A stretch of 64,000 nt of DNA, from assembly GCF_019320115.1 (NCBI RefSeq), contig NC_089593.1, positions 35,163,835-35,227,834 on the forward strand, in the 5' to 3' direction. The DNA comes from Miscanthus floridulus. Taxonomy: Eukaryota; Streptophyta; Magnoliopsida; Poales; Poaceae. The position numbers were made by a program, and so were the translations under genes. Every line of letters begins with the position of its first letter. The stretch's first letter is position 1. The notes below the pieces were generated by a model. The model did no database searches and had not been told where the DNA came from. It worked only from the letters and a program-made list of their open reading frames with translations. Positions 11,623 through 23,845 of the stretch are shown piece by piece.

Positions 11623-13045
11623 TCAGTTGTCAGCTGCCGGTGGGATGTGCGGCGGGTCAGGCTTTGGTTTGGGCTCAGGCTCTGGTTTTGGTTTGGGCTT
11701 AGGCTCCGGTTTCGGTTGAGGCTCTGGCTTTGGTTCTGGCTTAGGTTCCGGTTTTGGTTTTGGCTCTGGCTTTGGTTCGGGCTCTGGCTCCGGCTTCGGT
11801 TCAGGCTTTGGCTTCGGTTTGGGCTTGGGCTTCGGTTCAGGCTTTGGCTCTGGTTTGGGCAGTGGTTCAGGTTTTGGTTCTGGCTTGGGCTCAGGCTTAG
11901 GCTCTGGTTTGGGCAGTGGTTCAGGTTTTGGTTCCGGGTTGGGCTCAGGCTTAGGTAGTGGTTTTGGTTCTGGCTTGGGCTCAGGCTTAGGCTCTGGTTT
12001 GGGCAGTGGTTCGGGTTTTGGTTCCGGCTTGGGCTCAGGCTTAGGCAGTGGTTTTGGTTCTGGCTTGGGCTCAGGCTCAGGTTTGGGCAGTGGTTCGGGT
12101 TTTGGTTCCGGCTTGGGCTCAGGCTTAGGCAGTGGTTTGGGTTTTGGTTCTGGCTTGGGCTCAGGCTCAGGCTCTGGTTTGGGCAGTGGTTCTGGCTTGG
12201 GCTCAGGTTTAGGCTCTGGTTTCGGCAGTGGTTCGGGTTTTGGTTCCGGCTTGGGCTCAGGCTTAGGCTCGGGTTTTGGTTCTGGCTTGGACTCAGGCTC
12301 AGGCTCAGGTTTTGGTTCTGGTTTGGGCTCAGGCTTTGGCTCTGGTTTGGGCAGTGGTTCGGGTTTTGGTTCCGGCTTGGGCTCAGGCTTAGGCAGTGGT
12401 TCGGGTTTTGGTTCTGGCTTGGGCTCTGGTTTGGGCAGTGGTTCTGGCTTGGGCTTAGGTTTAGGCTCTGGTTTCGGCAGTGGTTCGGGTTTTGGTTCCG
12501 GCTTGGGCTCAGGCTTGGGCTTGGGTTTTGGTTCTGGCTTGGGCTCAGGCTCAGGCTCAGGTTTTGGTTCTGGTTTGGGCTCAGGCTTAGGCTCTGGTTT
12601 TGGCACTGGTTCAGGTTTTGGTTCTGGTCTAGGCTCAGGCTTCTCCGGCTTGGGCTTTGGTTCAGGCTTAGGCTTGGGCACCGGTTCTGGTTTGGGCTTT
12701 GGCTCTGGTTTGGGCGTGGGCTCTGGGACGAGGCTCAGGTTTTGGTTCAGGATGAGGTAATGGCTCAGGTTTAGGCTCTGGACGTGGCTTGGGCTCCGGT
12801 TTAGGTTCGGGTTTGGGTTCTGGCTGGGGCAGGGGTTCCGGCTCAGGTTGAGGTTTGGGTTGTGGCTCCGGCTGCGGCAGCTCGGCGGCAGCACGTCCAT
12901 GCTTGCGCGCGAAGCGGGAGCCGTGGCCAAGCCCGACGCCGGCAGCCGCCGCTTCGTCGACGAAGAAGGCGGTGGCGGCAGCCACTGCGCCCAGAAGCAC
13001 GGCGAGGAGAAGGTAGGATGACGAGAGGCGACATGTCGCCGCCAT
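11623..13045 (-). CDS. Secreted Pro/Glu/Lys-repeat protein (one apparent frameshift)
   Basis: The start at 13045 is chosen because it opens with a clear signal peptide: MAATCRLSS, then a hydrophobic stretch of about 16 residues ([16 protein letters not shown]), with likely cleavage after ATA near residue 26. An Ala-rich mature N-terminus follows, then from about residue 55 uninterrupted PxPEP pentads ([18 protein letters not shown]). It ends [10 protein letters not shown]. The signal-peptide frame leaves the repeat near 12725-12727, where the - strand has CCC and one C fewer would join it to the long frame that runs to the TGA at 11623. Across the shift the reading length is about 473 codons. 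The family is unknown to me. Such repeats suggest an extracellular, cell-wall-associated hydroxyproline-rich type protein, by composition only. No intron is needed. The single extra C could be a real mutation, a repeat-copying error or a sequencing error. An antisense Gly/Ser frame is a shadow of the repeat. Confidence 0.75.
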
Positions 13046-13186
13046 GGCTGCTGCTCCTGCAACAAGTTCGCCTGCTAGCTAGCTCTCTGCTGTGTTGCTC
13101 TCTGACTCGCTCTCTCTAGAGCAGCTGTTGGTAGTGCCCGAGAGTAGTCTTCTGTGTCTGTGGATGACGGGGTGGTCTTGGGTCGG

Positions 13187-13193
13187 ATTTATA
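13187..13193 (-). promoter_or_regulatory. TATA box of the proline-rich gene
   Basis: The - strand reads CTATAAATCC about 145 bp upstream of the ATG at 13045, in a GC-rich context. Spacing leaves room for a 5' UTR of about 110 bases with CT-rich sequence (GAGAGAGCGAGTCAGAG on one strand), common in grass leaders. Confidence 0.7.
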
Positions 13194-13199
13194 GCGCGC

Positions 13200-15534
13200 C
13201 AGAGCCAAGCAGCTTCGGACGCGTGGATGGCTGTCTGCCTTGCTAACTAGCTGCTTTACACCGTCTTAAAGAAAAAAACTAGCTGCTTTACACGTTTGGT
13301 CTCCGCTGTATCATCGGGTAGGTAACGGTTAAGCCCGTGTTTATTGCTATTCAACGGATAGCAGTAGCACGAATCTTTCCCTTTTACTTTCTCACGGACT
13401 CATCCATCCATTTCTTGTTCCAACACATATACGCTGCTGCCTGACAGGTAGGTTTATTAATTTTTTATGATACACGGGACGGGTAGCAGATATTTAGCTT
13501 GTGTTTGACGACGGATGCTGCCGCTGTTGACCAAATGACCAGCGAGCGAGCTATGTTACTGGAGTATGTATGAAGATTCATCCCCTGCAGGCCGGTCAGT
13601 TATTTCATCCTGTTCGCTTGAGCTACTTTTTAACCATAGAACAATGTTTTTCTCTGACAGTATTTCAACATAAGCTAAATTTCAGCATAAACCAAATTAT
13701 CTGTGTACATCCTAGGGTTTCCTCCTTGTTGCTTTGACAGGCAGCAAAAATATTTTGTGTGGACGATGGATGACCAGGCTAGCAATTGTCATCTTCATCT
13801 GTCGCGCGCTGCTGCACATGGTCCTGGATGGAGCTCAGATCATCATCCCATATATAGATAGCTTCCTATGGCGAGCTGCTAGGGTGTGCCATGCATGATG
13901 TCTTGCATGCATGGCTGGCGGGCACGCAGCTCGTGAAGCTCAGATCAGGATCGCCTAAGGGAGAGGACAGAGGGCACGGTAAGACACATTGATGACATGA
14001 CCGATGATGCATGGTTGCACTGCAGGCCGGTACGGTGCAGCACATCAGACTGTAGTGAACGTTCCGAGAGTATGTGTGTGTGTGTTGCGGCTGTGTGCTG
14101 GCCGGAGAAGATGAGAGTGACGACGCTAAGATGCGTACCGCGCGCCGTACAAACGTCGTAGAACTTCTATTTCCTGCGTGACCGACACGGCAGTGTCCAC
14201 ATCTTGCTTTGCCTGAAGGTCCAGGGTGATGGTAAACCAGTCAATTAATTAGACCTGCTTGGATGTTTTGTTTCCCCATCCTCTCCTGCCACCGACCCGA
14301 CATTGTTGACACTGACGTCCCAACCACTGTCCTGTCGTTTGTGCCTGTGCTAACATGCATCCACAAATCTCAGTACCAATCTCTCGTACCAAGCTATCCC
14401 GTCTCTTTAAGAGACACTGTTGTGCATTTGCTTTTAGCCTCTTAGGTTGTCCCTTAATACTGCGCCTTTTTTTGTTTCTCAAATAAAAAAAACGACCTTC
14501 TTCTACACTTGCACACAATTCTTTTTTTAGGCAAAGTCAAGAGCTTTATTCATCTTAAGCGGGATTACTGTCTTTGGACTTCACCTCCATAAACCAATCT
14601 GTAGAGTGATCTGTCCAGTTGCATACTCCCTAAGTCCTGGAAAACAGTGCATTGTGGTTATTCTTATTTTGGTAATAGACGCTTGTACCTCTCACTTAAC
14701 TTACTAATCTATTGAAATCTGATCCTACTCCGCATGATTAAAAGGTGGAATCTAAGTTTCCTTATAGAAACGAATTACTTTCATCTCGTGTACAGTACAG
14801 TATATCCAAGAGCATTTTACAACAAATTACAAATAATGTGCTACAGTATAGAGTGAAAACAAAAAATTGAAGCCACATTTTTTAGGCTCCCCTCCACCTC
14901 CTAACGCTACATCCAAAATGAGGTGTCCAGAAAATTTCATTTTGCCTCCATCCGTATCTTTTTCCCTCCCAAACACCGCTCCTCTATGCCCATAAGAACA
15001 GGCCAACAATCCGTGAACAAATCATTCAAAGACCAGAGGAAACTGAGCATACACGCACAGCAGTGAGCTACATTATTGCCTCTTGCTTTACAAGATAAAT
15101 TATTTGAAAACAAACAAAGGACCTGCTTAGCTTTTGAACTTCATGCCAAAGACGTACAATTTGGAGAGTTGCCACCCGTTTTTGCTTGAAGTAGACTCGC
15201 CAACTCCATTTAAAAAATACAATTCTCACTTCTTCTCGAGAAGTTAAACAAATATAAGTTTGACCAAATATATATACAAAAATACAAGGCAAATTTTACC
15301 CATTAACATGATTCACTCATGAAATTAGCCAATACACACCGCTAATCCTATAATTTGTCCGGTACCATTATGAAATCATGATTCTTTGCTAGGGGCAAAA
15401 TCGTCTACTCATTGTTCTTTCTCTCTCCACGACATTTGAGATGAATATTTTAATTCATTCAGGTGTCCTAGCCTCAAAGAATCACAATATTATAATGGTA
15501 GTATATGGTTGTCATTGTTTTGTGGACCAAACAG
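13200..15534. other. Upstream flank and intergenic sequence; no gene recognised
   Basis: The first few hundred bases are the distal promoter of the proline-rich gene. AACTAGCTGCTTTACAC occurs twice (about 13245 and 13279). A stretch at 13612-13705 (GTTCGCTTGAGC, then TAACCATAGAACAATGTTTTTCTCT) resembles part of a common grass MITE. A short (GT)n run is at 14070-14085. ORFs such as 14249-14518 have no recognisable content. Confidence 0.45.
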
Positions 15535-16304
15535 TAAATTAGTGCCGTGCTGCTCAATGGAGTCGATGCTGGCACTCGAGACACAAGGAATTATACTGGT
15601 TCGGGACGAAGCCCTATATCTAGTGCCGGAGATAGCGAGTTCTTGTTCCTCAGTTCAAGTGCTCCAAAGGCTTATAATTGGGGGGGGGGGGTCATAAGCT
15701 AGAGTTCTACAGAGAGAAAGGGGTTCGAGGTAGAGGAATTCAATCCTCCCAAAGGGAAGACCCAGCTCCCCTTATATAGTCTTAGGGGCTGTGTAACAAG
15801 TGAGAGGAGAAGGGTTCTCCTGATCCCAAGTGGTCGAGAGCCCAAGGGGAGAGAAGTTGGCGAGCTCGGTTGGTGGGCCCTCCAGGTCTTGTCCTTGCTC
15901 CTATGGACATGTCTGGGTATGGTCTCCGTGTTCTTGCTCCTTAGGCCAAGGCATGACGTGCCATGGCGGCACTATGCCGGTCATGGGATGTCATAGCGTG
16001 ACTGTGCGGGTCGTAGTTGTTCACCTACCACCCTGTGCAACATGGGCGGCGTTGTGGTCTCTATCCTTGGCGTCCGTTATTTTGGGCAGGCAGTCGTGGC
16101 GTCATCGTATGGGGGAGCGGCTATCCCTCGTAGGCTACCTGCTCCCTTAGCCGTGGCTATGTTGCCTTGACCTCCCATGGTTAGGTCAGGGGGCATTCGA
16201 TTGGGCTAGTTTGGTGGGACCTAGCTCCTGGCCATATATCCCATACCCATAGTGGGTTTGATCGTACGCCTGTTTGTTGAGTTAGGCAGGTTTTGGATGG
16301 TGCT
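15535..16304. mobile_element. LTR-like retrotransposon fragment
   Basis: The sequence around 15590-15650 (ATACTGGTTCGGGACGAAGCCCTA, here split: ATACTGGTTCGGG then ACGAAGCCC) and the CTTATATAG promoter-like box at 15770-15778 resemble the transcribed part of grass Ty3/gypsy LTRs. A 12-base G run sits near 15680. No matching second LTR or domain lies in the window, so limits and class are uncertain. Confidence 0.35.
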
Positions 16305-17211
16305 TGTTGACACTAGATATGGCAAACAAATAACCCCTCAAGCTCACGGATGTCAATGTAGCTTTCATCCGGGAGTATTCCAAGGTATCGAATTTCCACG
16401 GGGAACATGAAGTGGACTAGTTAAGAAACAAGAGTGTCCAAGGATAGAGCAATGATAAGTGATAATAGGTAGAGAGAATCTCTATGGTTTCTAAGATACT
16501 AAGGCAAGACTAGGAAGGTTATATCAAGGTTGTTTACTTTGGGGCGTACTTGCCCTAACCTCACCCAAAGGGTTGATTAGGCACAAACCACAACGAGCCC
16601 TATGATTTAATAACTAGAACCAACATGGTGGAATACATAGGATGGACAAGGCTATTACCACCCGCCACCAACCACAATCTATCCGGGGATCTAGCCATAA
16701 ACACATGCAAGCTATAGCCTAAGCACCATGCTTAATCTATAGACTCACTACTCCAATCTAGGCCTCGATGAAATAAGATCGGAGCACTCTAACCAAGCGG
16801 TGAAACTTGTAAACAATAGTAATATAAACAACACTTAAGTAATGTAAAAGAACAGAGCTACCACATAGAAGATGCCGGACTTCACTCGAAGAAGAGCTTC
16901 ATCCGTTGAGGCACAAGTGGAGAGGATGCCGGCAACCCTAGCTCCTCCCCAAACTTCTCCTCACTCTCTTCCTATCTTCTACTTCTAAGCAGTAGAGCTA
17001 TAGAGAATCGCCTAGCTACTACTCTCACTTGGAGTGATGGAATGAATGGGTGATGATTACAAATGGCGCCCACACCCCCTATTTATACCCTCCAAGGTCG
17101 GTTCTCTATAGGGGTATTTGTAGAGTGGAGTGAGGCAGTGGAGCAAGTCGGTGGCGTCGGCCGACCTACTTGGGCATTGGCCGATGGTCCATTTCCACTA
17201 ACATACGAACC
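16305..17211 (-). mobile_element. LTR of element C, outer part (interrupted by Tat-A)
   Basis: This piece begins TGTTGACACT at 16305. Its counterpart beyond Tat-A ends CATCAACA at 33067, so TGTTGA and TCAACA form a 6-bp inverted terminus once the 15.2-kb insertion is removed. Joined length is about 1.6 kb. A purine tract (- strand GTGTGGGAAAGCT) next to 33067 places the 3' internal region to the right and gives - orientation. The piece has no coding content. Confidence 0.6.
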
Positions 17212-18954
17212 CATTGACACAAAAATGTGTCCATGTGATCAACACACAGTAAGCCGGAAGATCTAAGTGGAACATGACCAGAGATCTGCTTGGCTTCAAC
17301 ACAGAATCGGCCGATTCTAAAAATCCAACGACATGCCAGTCAATTTAACCTGCAATTAATAGGAAAAGAAAATCTTATCAGTAATTTAAGGTGGAACATA
17401 TCGGTGTAGCACCAAACAGTTCCAAATATACGGCAAGATAGACGATTCGATGAGGCTATCGACTAAATAGTCAATATTCGGCGTGTCCATGAAATGAAGA
17501 TCTTGAAATCAAGGATTATTAGCTAATATTAAATGATAATGATATGAATTAAAATAATCGATGCCCATGGAACATCAGAAAGCATCATCAGCTAAATGGA
17601 ACATGACTGATATAAAGCGTTGATCCAATCAGTTTGATGAAAAGAGTATAACATGTGAACAAATCGACTGTCTAATATAAATGAATCTACAAACAGTTTG
17701 AATCTAATCTATTATCATCAACAGTGAGGTTCGATCCGATCGATGCAGCTATGATAATGATAATAAGATAAAGTCAAAGAACCTATAAAACCATCTATAT
17801 GTTGATAGATTCATGAAAACATGCCATATGCGTGAGAGTATAGGCAAATCGGCTAAAATAACCAATGTAGTCATAGCAAATAAACAGAGTACATATCTTG
17901 ATCATGAACAAGATCACTAATCGATAATTTCTAATCTAAAGTCATACTAGTGAGGTTCGACCGGGTCGATGCAGCTATGGTAGTGTCATTAGATTGGACC
18001 TCATTAACTAGTGAGCTTATTCAAGATTGAAACATGTCTTTGAATGCATACCATGTTTGACTGGAATAGAGATAAAACAACTGATCTAGCGGAATTAAGC
18101 CATCAATTATAAGATTTAAAGGTGACTAGATCAAAGGATGACCAATTAAGATGATATGATGCCGATCTATCTCTATGTCAATCAGATGATTTTTTATAAT
18201 TAGTAAAACATTAATTATAACAAAATTGATAACATGGTGAATCAACCAAAAATAGCAAGGAAGTCTTACTAATCTTAGCAGATTCGATAACTGGTGATGT
18301 TGTATTAAACAACAAGTTATTTAACACAAGATCGATAACTTTGATCTATATTATGATTCGTAAGAGATCAATCAGTTGATGTAGCCTTACAAACTATGAT
18401 ACAGACCGATAACTAACTTATATTATGGCTCATAAAAGATCAATCAGCTGATGCAACGTTACAAGCACAATACAAGTCGTGACGGTAGTTACAAGCAAGC
18501 TAGAGGTCGATCAGTCGATATAGCCCTGTTTGTTGAAGAACTCGTCGAGATCTACAGTACTCCTACTCCTAATGCGATGGCGAAAGCTGGAAAGATTGTA
18601 TCGATTGATTGTTCATCCCCTTTTACAATAACCAGTGTCTAATATTTATACCCAGAACCTAAACATGAATCCTACTCAAATACGACTCATTACAATTCTT
18701 AGAATAAAAAAAACTTCCTAACTTAATAATAACTTGGACCCCAATTTTCCTTATTCGTAGAGTCCAACACACCTCCCTGGCGCCATTCAAGTATAGCCCA
18801 TTGACGCTGTCTGCTGACGTCATCCATAAAATAGCCGATTCTAACATTACATCTAAATCAGCTGATACCGATTCTCATCCAATCGATTCCTTGATGACAC
18901 AATCCTAGAAGCTTCGAGTTCCCACGTTCTTCTTCCAAAATTTTGGTGTAAACA
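17212..18954 (-). repeat. Tat-A 3' LTR
   Basis: On the - strand it starts TGTTTACACC (18954) and ends near TGTGTCAATG (17212). It matches 30617-32369 throughout with scattered substitutions and small indels. A motif resembling GTGAGGTTCGACCGGATCGATG (here described as AGGTTCGA plus GATGCAGC) recurs near 17727, 17951 and 18507. Confidence 0.9.
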
Positions 18955-18975
18955 CATGCCCCCTAATTCTGGGAT
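18955..18975 (-). other. Tat-A polypurine tract
   Basis: On the - strand AGGGGGCATG immediately precedes the 3' LTR start TGTTTACACC. This is the expected place for plus-strand DNA priming. The same tract, slightly changed, adjoins the Tat-B LTR at 40574. Confidence 0.7.
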
Positions 18976-19258
18976 AAAAATAATTTTATTCCAAAATTTC
19001 CTATTCATCTGTTCCCCTGTGTTGCACCACTCATTCCAAAATAAGCTCATGGCTCCTAACTTCTCAGGCCAAAGTCTATATAATAACCCAATAGTATCAC
19101 TTCCAATTCGCTCGGCCTGCTTACTTTCCCCTTCTTTCTCGAACAAACTTCAATAGCCAAAGTCGCCATCGCCAAAGCCTTAACCCTAGCAAATCCTCTG
19201 CTCTACCAAGTTGCCATTCAAGTAACCTTCCTCATGATTTAGATCCATTTTGGCTACA

Positions 19259-22200
19259 ATGGCAACCAACGATCATGTTCCCGAGTTATGCCTTCAAACT
19301 TCTGCCTTTCAAGTGTTAGCCGCTACTCTGTATTTTCCTTTTCTTAAATTCATCCCAATTGGTTTCTAGAAAATGAGGAATGAAATTCTGATTCCATCAG
19401 TTGTTGTTCCTAATGCCTATTATCTTGGACCCATGGGTGACCCTGATCCATCCGATTTCATCAATCAAGAAACCAACCTAATCCCCTTCAAACAATATGT
19501 AGTAGATTTGTCTTATTAGAACACCAAAACTCTATTTAGAAACTGGCCCAAAATGCCTAAGGGATGGAGGGATTGGTTCCGTAGGGTATCAGAGAAAAAG
19601 GTTGGAGATTGGAAAATTTATGACTTGAATCAATGCCTGACACTCTCACTATCTGGAATGGAAAGGAATGACTCACTTCTGATTTCTGCATCTTACTTTT
19701 GGTCTAACACTTTGAATGCTTTTGTTTTTGGTCATGGTCTAATGACCATGACTTTGGCCGATATTTACATGTTGACCAGCCTTAGAATAACAGGATCAAT
19801 GCAACCCTATGACTTCTTAAGTGCTAGGTCCAAAAAATTAGCCAAAATATCAAACTGCATAGGATGGACAAGCTATATTCTGAACCATATTGGAGATGGA
19901 TCGATTGTTGATGAAAGAGAGCATGTAACTTTCCTAAACATGTGGCTAGGAAAAATTCATCTTATGTGGGTCATCTTGTGGACCAACTTATAATCATAAA
20001 TACATGGCAGAACATCTAGTAGCCAGCAATGAAATCCCCCTCGGAAAATATCTCCTGGGGCCTGCTTATCACCTGATGCACCAAGTGTCTATTCAATTAC
20101 TAAAAGATAAACCAGTGCATACCATCAGTAGTCCTTGGTGGTTAATACAATTGTGGCTGAATCTGTACATGCATAAAATTGTAAGACCCAATCTTAGGAA
20201 TCTAAGCTTCCCTTCTTTCAACTTTGCTGAAGATTATAAAAGAAAAGAAGGAAGAACTCGACAGTGTATGAATTATGGTGAAGCTGCATCAGCTATAACA
20301 ATTGTTGTTGATATATGCCACCTTTTCAAGAAAATTTTCAGAGGGTTTGATGTAGACATCTTGACTTGGCTGCCTTATGATGAGGATGAAGACAATGAAC
20401 TTGTTCTGCCAGTCAAATTTTGGTTTGAAATAGGTTGCTCAGATGAAACAGCTGCTATAATTTTTAGTTGTATTGTCAAACCTTGTGTACTGCCAGCTGA
20501 ATTTCGCCATGGCCATGGCAAAATGGCTACTAGTTCTTTTCTCCCAGATAACCTTCCAACTTATGAATTCTATAATCCTTCTTTTGTGGCCTGTCAATTC
20601 GGCCTTGGTCAACTACCTCCTTGGCTATTCTTTAGGAACACTCTAAAGCCAAAAGAAGGTATTAGTGAGATGATGGAAGCTTCTAGAGTTTTTCAACTAG
20701 GATCAAATCTTCCTTCTCTTTGCCTACATGAATGGACAAGAGCTAACTTCTCCTCAAATTTGTTTGATTCCTAGTGGCAAGAATGGCACTCTCACCTCTT
20801 CTGCAGTCCAACTCATCCCAACTATCTAGCCCCAGATGAAGAATTTGCTTCTGATACTGAGGTAATTTACTACTTCTTCTTTTAGAAGGATTATCTAACA
20901 AGTTCTCCTATCAATTCATCTAACAAATTCTTTTGCAGGATACCGAATTTGATCCGCCAGGCATGGATAGGAAAGGGCATCCCATAGAATATTATCCACC
21001 ATGTCCAGCCTCAAGAAAGGGATCCACTGCACCCACTCTAAAAAAGTTAATGAAAACCCTAGCTGCCCCAACAATACTCACATATCAGTCTTCAAAACAT
21101 AAGGCAACCCAAGGTGTAACTTAGAAAACCACCATTGGGAAGAGACTTCATAGAACAAAATCATCAATTGCTCAGGTAACTTAACTTATCTTCCCTCTTA
21201 AGATGATATCCAACTTCTAATTCAATCTCTTTCTTGTAGCCATCGACTATTGCATCTCAATCTACCTTGGGTGCCGAATTGTTATCCCAGGTATTTGAAT
21301 TAGCGTCTACCAACCTCTCATCGGCTAATCCTCCCAAGGAGCCAATTATAATTGAAATAACTGATGCTTCTGATAGACCCAAAATAGCAGAAGATAAGAA
21401 CCTCTCTACTTCACCTCCTAATGCTACCAAGGTATCTCCTCAACCCTTTTAACTTATGTAATCCTCACTCTTCTCTGATCATCCTCCTTTATCAGACACC
21501 ACCTGAGAAAACATCTGCACAAGAGCAAAGGTCTAACATCCCAATAGTTGAAGATGATCCTATTGATGCTGATACCCAAACCGTTGATCCTCCAACTCAG
21601 CAAACAGTCGATGGTAAGAAATTCATATGCTCATTCTTGTTCTTCTATAACAAATATAAACCGAAAAACTTCTTGATGCCTGTAGACACTAGCATCAAAA
21701 GTCCAGAGCCGATTCAACCAAATGTTGAAAAAGATGTTGGTACATCATCGGTTGTTCCTTCTCCTCAGCCAGAGCTTCTTCTAGAAAAGGTATTGTGTCC
21801 TCCTCACCATTCATCTCATTGTCAACTTATTTGCCATTTCTAATAAGATTCCTTTTGTTCACATGTAGGCACTTTTTTTCCTAGCTCTGAGCTACTCCTT
21901 CAACTTTGAATAATACATAGACAAAAGTGAGATTAGCTGATCAGCCATTTCTTCCCAAGAGACTTTATCTGATGAGACCAAAAATTAGCTAAAAGATATG
22001 CTGCCAATGTTTGAGGGAAATATAGCCAATTTGGTCTAGGATGCAGACCTAATGAGAAGAATCTTCTTGGCCATCAAGGATAACTTGACCCCAAATCTTG
22101 CTGAAGCCTTAATACCTATATCCAATATCAAAGACTAGGCTCCCAAGGTGAAAAAGGCTCAAAGAAATCTGATCGACCGTGAAGCTTTGATGGCCAAAAA

Positions 22201-22558
22201 GAATTCTAACAAACAAGAAGCCAAAGAATTAGCACAAGTAATCGACAATTTGAAGAACTCTTCTTCCAAAATTGAATCAGAACTAAATCAACTGAGAGTT
22301 AGGAGTGTTGAGCATGAAAAAGAACTAGAAAGTGTGAAAGCCACCATCGAATGTCATGAGTCTAACTTGATTTAGATCCCTAATGCTATCAAATAGAAGA
22401 AGCAAGAAATGCTGACCAAGGTCAAAGAAGGCAAAGCCATTCGTAGTAGTCTTGAGAGCATTCCCGGATCAGTCAAAGAAGATAAACAACAAATTGTAGA
22501 AGTTGATGCTATTCGGCTAAAAGCACTACGAGCAATTCATGATGCTCTTAACTTGTAA
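19259..22558 (+). pseudogene. Tat-A antisense gene 1: plant-mobile-domain-like protein with coiled-coil tail
   Basis: A + strand spliced gene lying antisense to gag-pol. ATG at 19259; exon 1 to about 20861. Residues near 125-185 (TLNAFVFGHG, MTLADIYMLTSLRI) resemble the plant mobile domain (aminotransferase-like PMD) seen in some Tat extra genes and in host MAIN-like proteins. Exon 1 shifts frame by one base near 19965. Later exons are short, acidic and Pro/Ser-rich, with introns at about 20862-20938, 21175-21239, 21431-21495, 21614-21686 and one from 21790. The last exon (from about 21950) encodes a Lys/Glu-rich coiled coil (KKNSNKQEAKELAQ) and ends at TAA 22556-22558. In-frame premature stops are at 19367, 19517, 20772, 21122, 21986, 22037, 22136, 22373 and 22394, every one TAG. 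What the protein does in the element is unknown. Confidence 0.7.
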
Positions 22559-22830
22559 TTTACATTCCAATACCTATAGCACATAAACTTGATGATAACT
22601 GTACTTTTTGGTTGGGGTAGAAGAGCCAATTTGAATTAGCCAATTTCCAATTTCTGACTTTACTCTGACTTAACCGAATCTGAAAACGGCTCTTATCACA
22701 AAACCCTTTGAATCCCTTCTCAGTTATCAACGCCGCATTCCCCTTGCTTTTAGTGAAGCGGCACTTCCCCTTCCATTAATTGGGGTTACTTTCACACGTC
22801 CCAAGATATCTACCATCTTGCCTTCATGGC

Positions 22831-22838
22831 TATAAATA
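22831..22838 (+). promoter_or_regulatory. TATA box of Tat-A antisense gene 2
   Basis: TATAAATA about 131 bp upstream of the ATG at 22962, preceded by GCCTTCATGGC and followed by a C-rich leader. It lies inside the retrotransposon on the strand opposite to gag-pol. The Tat-B copy has a similar box (41548) 100 bp before its ATG, which argues that this is a conserved promoter. Confidence 0.7.
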
Positions 22839-22961
22839 CCAGCCAAGGGTTTCACCCTCAAACACATCTACATTTGCAACTGCTCTCATTCTCTTGCATC
22901 CTTCCATCTTCACAAACCCTATAGCAGTTTCCTCTTCTCCTCCCAAGATCTAATAGCACCC

Positions 22962-23819
22962 ATGGCAGGCGAGGACAATCGTGGTAAGCGCACGGCAGAA
23001 AATCTCCTAGAGGAGGAGATGCTAGTGAGCTAGCGACTCCGCTGCATGATGTAGGACCAAACGACTCCTGCTCCTATCAATAGATTAGATTCTGATGTGT
23101 CTACATGTTTATCTTGAACAACAGGCTTCCTCCTCCTCCTCCATGTCCGGTGAGCCCTCCAATGCTTAGTTTGTTGCCACCCCCATGTCGGACTCGTCAT
23201 CAGACTCCTCCGACTCCTACAACGACGACGACGCTCGACGCTTCCTCCAAGAATGGAGGGTGGCCAAGGACCATTACTCCAAGGCAACTTGGGAGAATGG
23301 TTAGTTTGAGATCCACCTTGAGGCCTCTCAGGCCACCCTCCTCACTGTCAAGGAAGAAACCAATGCCGCCCGGGCATGGTTGGCTGAGTCCAACGCTATG
23401 GTGGCGGGTAAGATGGATCCCAAGAAAACCTCTGTTCTCCTTTCTTTACCTTTGTCTTGACAGTTTCTTTATTTCTGTAATTGCTAGCCCCGATGGTGCA
23501 GTTGGAGAACCTCCAACTAGCGGTGAACGTGGCTACGGCGGCCATCAACGTCCATGGCCCCTTACTCAACAACCGCCTGCACGACGTCCCAATGCGCATC
23601 CTGGAGATCACCCTCCATGTCGTCCGTCATGGCGCAGCAGTAGCCCTAGCCATGGCGCAGGTCCAAACCGGGCACGAACTCCGCACCATGGAGCCGGGCT
23701 TCCCGATGGCCGATGACCATGACATGCGCGAGGACTTGATAGAGGACTTCGACGTTGCAGCTGCGGCCATCGTGGACATTACATCCACCCAAGATGTAAT
23801 CAATAAAGTTTTTGATTAG
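22962..23819 (+). pseudogene. Tat-A antisense gene 2: three-exon gene of unknown function
   Basis: Starts MAGEDNRGKRTAENLLEEE at 22962. Exon 2 (from about 23127) includes SDSSDSYNDDDARRFLQEW, an acidic serine-rich patch followed by a helix-forming part. It ends at a GTAAG donor near 23407; the intron closes at TTGCTAG near 23489. Exon 3 encodes VQLENLQLAVNVATAAINVH and a helical stretch with VRHGAAVALAMAQ, and ends at TAG 23817-23819. Premature TAG codons are at 23031, 23052 and 23302. A poly(A) signal follows. I know of similar small proteins only as retrotransposon-linked hypotheticals. Its TATA box, introns and poly(A) site show that it was transcribed separately from gag-pol. Confidence 0.6.
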
Positions 23820-23845
23820 TTTGTACTAGGAACAAACTATCAATG

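Noticed and set aside
11819..12760. 313-codon + strand ORF rich in Gly, Ser, Leu and Phe
   Set aside because: It is the exact antisense shadow of the PKPEP repeat; no start context, signal or promoter, and the signal peptide lies on the other strand.
11640..12860. Regular repeats that might suggest a CRISPR array or satellite
   Set aside because: The period is that of codons for PKPEP pentads, there are no spacers, and the context is a plant gene.
11623..13065. 480-codon - strand ORF starting at 13065
   Set aside because: Its N-terminus ([12 protein letters not shown]) is an out-of-frame reading of the signal peptide region. The start at 13045 in the other frame gives a clear secretion signal.
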